The notes beneath the pieces are model-generated. The model was not told where the DNA came from. It saw only the letters and a program-made list of their open reading frames with translations, and did no database searches. Below, piece after piece: positions 6,233-7,288 of a stretch of 7,288 nucleotides of DNA; within the stretch, counting starts at the first letter, position 1; every line of letters starts with the position of its first letter. The translations under genes were made by a program, and so were the position numbers. This DNA is from Deltaproteobacteria bacterium (lineage in GTDB: Bacteria > Myxococcota_A > UBA9160 > JAFDET01). The stretch is taken from NCBI GenBank assembly GCA_019310195.1, contig JAFDET010000164.1, positions 1 to 7,288 on the forward strand, given 5' to 3'.

Positions 6233-7288
6233 ATGAGCACGCTCTCGGAGCATGCCTCCAAGGCGCTGCTCGCGGAGCACGGCGTCCCCCTGGCCCGCGA
6301 GGCGGACGCGGCCGATCCGACCGGCGCGGTGCGGGCGGCCGAGTCCATCGGCTTCCCGGTCGCCGTCAAGCTGTCGGGTGACGGGATCGCCCACAAGACC
6401 GAGCGCGGGCTGGTGCGGCTGGGGCTGGGAGACGCCGACGCGGTGCGCGCTGCGGCCGGGGAGCTGCTGGCGGAGGCACGCCCCGAGGACGGCGACGTGC
6501 GCCTGCTGGTGGCCGAGATGGTGGGCGGCGCGCGCGAGTTGATCGCCGGCGTGGCCCGCGATCCCCAGTTCGGGGCCTGCGTGCTGTTGGGCCTGGGCGG
6601 GATCCTGACCGAGGCCGTGGGCGACGCGGTCTTCGCCGTTGCGCCGATCTCGCGAGTCGAGGCGCTGGCCATGCTCGACGGGCTGGGGGCGCAGCGCCTG
6701 CTGGGCGCCTTCCGCGGGGAGCCGGCGGTGGACCGGGAGGCCGTGGCCGACCTGCTGGTGTCGCTGGGCAGCCTGGCTGCCGCGCGCCCGGACATCGTGA
6801 GCGTGGACCTGAACCCGCTGATCGTCCACCGGGGGCGGCCGGTGGCCGTCGACGCGCTGGTGGAGCTGGGGGAGCCGCTCCCGCTGCCGGCGTCGCAGTC
6901 CGCCCCCGATCCCGCTGCGCTGCGCGAACGCTTCCGCCCGCTCTTCCACCCGCGCGGCATCGTGGTGGCGGGTGTCTCCAGCCATCCGGGCAAGTTCGGC
7001 TTCGTCGCATACCACAACCTGTTGCGCTGCGGGTACACCGGCGAGCTCTTCCCGGTGAAGCCCGACGGCGCCGAGGTGCTGGGGCGGCCCACGTACCGCG
7101 ACGTGTCGGAGATTCCCGACGGACGGGCCGACCTGGTCTTCGTCTGCACGCCCAACAAGGTGAACGTGGCACTACTCGAGGCCTGCGCCGCCAAGGGCGT
7201 GCGCGCCGCCTTCGTGGCCAGCGCGGGCTACGGCGAGGCGGGTGAGGAAGGCCGCGCCCTGGAGCGCGAGCTGGTGGAGACGGCCGAC
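6233..7288 (+). CDS. NDP-forming acyl-CoA synthetase, ATP-grasp domain first (3' end beyond window)
   Basis: The first 352 residues of a cytoplasmic enzyme of the ADP/NDP-forming acetate-CoA ligase superfamily, which interconverts acyl-CoA plus ADP and Pi with acid, CoA and ATP. The N-terminal part (about 1-220) is a succinyl-CoA-synthetase beta-type ATP-grasp domain. It shows EHASKALLAEHGVPL (6-20), GFPVAVKLSGDGIAHKTERG (40-59), AEMVGGARELIAGVARD (94-110), LLGLGGILTEAVGD (118-131) and VDLNPLIV. After a short Pro/Ala linker, the CoA-binding Rossmann domain starts at about 233. It carries HPRGIVVAGVSSHPGKFGF (239-257), the VKPDGAEVLGRPTYRDV stretch and DLVFVCTPNKVN. The catalytic phosphohistidine domain would follow beyond the right edge. 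ATP-grasp before CoA-binding is the permuted order relative to the usual archaeal alpha-beta fusions; such shuffled orders are known in this superfamily. The acyl substrate cannot be read. It is divergent from the symporter gene. Confidence 0.9.
   Translation, partial: MSTLSEHASKALLAEHGVPLAREADAADPTGAVRAAESIGFPVAVKLSGDGIAHKTERGLVRLGLGDADAVRAAAGELLAEARPEDGDVRLLVAEMVGGARELIAGVARDPQFGACVLLGLGGILTEAVGDAVFAVAPISRVEALAMLDGLGAQRLLGAFRGEPAVDREAVADLLVSLGSLAAARPDIVSVDLNPLIVHRGRPVAVDALVELGEPLPLPASQSAPDPAALRERFRPLFHPRGIVVAGVSSHPGKFGFVAYHNLLRCGYTGELFPVKPDGAEVLGRPTYRDVSEIPDGRADLVFVCTPNKVNVALLEACAAKGVRAAFVASAGYGEAGEEGRALERELVETAD

Noticed and set aside
6202..7194. Upstream extension of the symporter frame (834 residues) and the overlapping 813-residue minus-strand frame
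   Set aside because: The extension is antisense to the acyl-CoA synthetase and is Ser/Arg/Pro-rich low complexity. The symporter motifs begin only after about 6144.

Overview
The window is a GC-rich (roughly 70 % G+C by eye), densely coded bacterial chromosome segment with seven protein genes and no RNA gene, insertion sequence, CRISPR array or phage gene that I can see. The gene content is an LL-diaminopimelate aminotransferase of the DapL type, an F420-dependent luciferase-like oxidoreductase, an alkyl-DHAP-synthase-like flavoprotein, a NapC-like multihaem cytochrome and an ATP-grasp-first NDP-forming acyl-CoA synthetase. This mix suggests an environmental bacterium of the former deltaproteobacterial/Myxococcota/Binatota kind, or a similar high-GC lineage. 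That placement is inference from gene content only.

Left block (1-3238, minus strand): a probable operon read right to left. It runs from an F420-dependent LLM oxidoreductase (2357-3238), through an FAD-binding oxidase with the full set of alkyldihydroxyacetonephosphate-synthase active-site residues (738-2354), to dapL (1-713, cut by the left edge). The first two genes are separated by only 2 bases, and the GTG of the second has its Shine-Dalgarno inside the last codons of the first. dapL follows after 24 bases but lacks a Shine-Dalgarno, so it may also be read from its own promoter.

Middle block (3307-4706, plus strand): a two-gene cytochrome operon divergent from the left block. It has a membrane-anchored five-CxxCH NapC/NrfH-like protein and, overlapping it by ATGA, an exported protein with one CxxCH haem site followed by a C-terminal beta-rich domain I cannot name. 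This pair is the best candidate in the window for an undescribed system. It looks like a small quinol-to-periplasm electron conduit whose terminal partner is not a known reductase.

Right block (4690-7288): a sodium:alanine-type (AGCS) symporter on the minus strand, whose 3' end overlaps the cytochrome operon tail to tail by 17 bases. It is divergent from an ADP/NDP-forming acyl-CoA synthetase that runs off the right edge. About 88 bases lie between the two starts and probably hold both promoters.

The coding density leaves only three gaps worth naming: 714-737, 3239-3306 and 6145-6232. Each holds candidate control signals described below. No convincing rho-independent terminator was seen. Several very long open frames run antisense to or beyond these genes; they are by-products of the high GC content.
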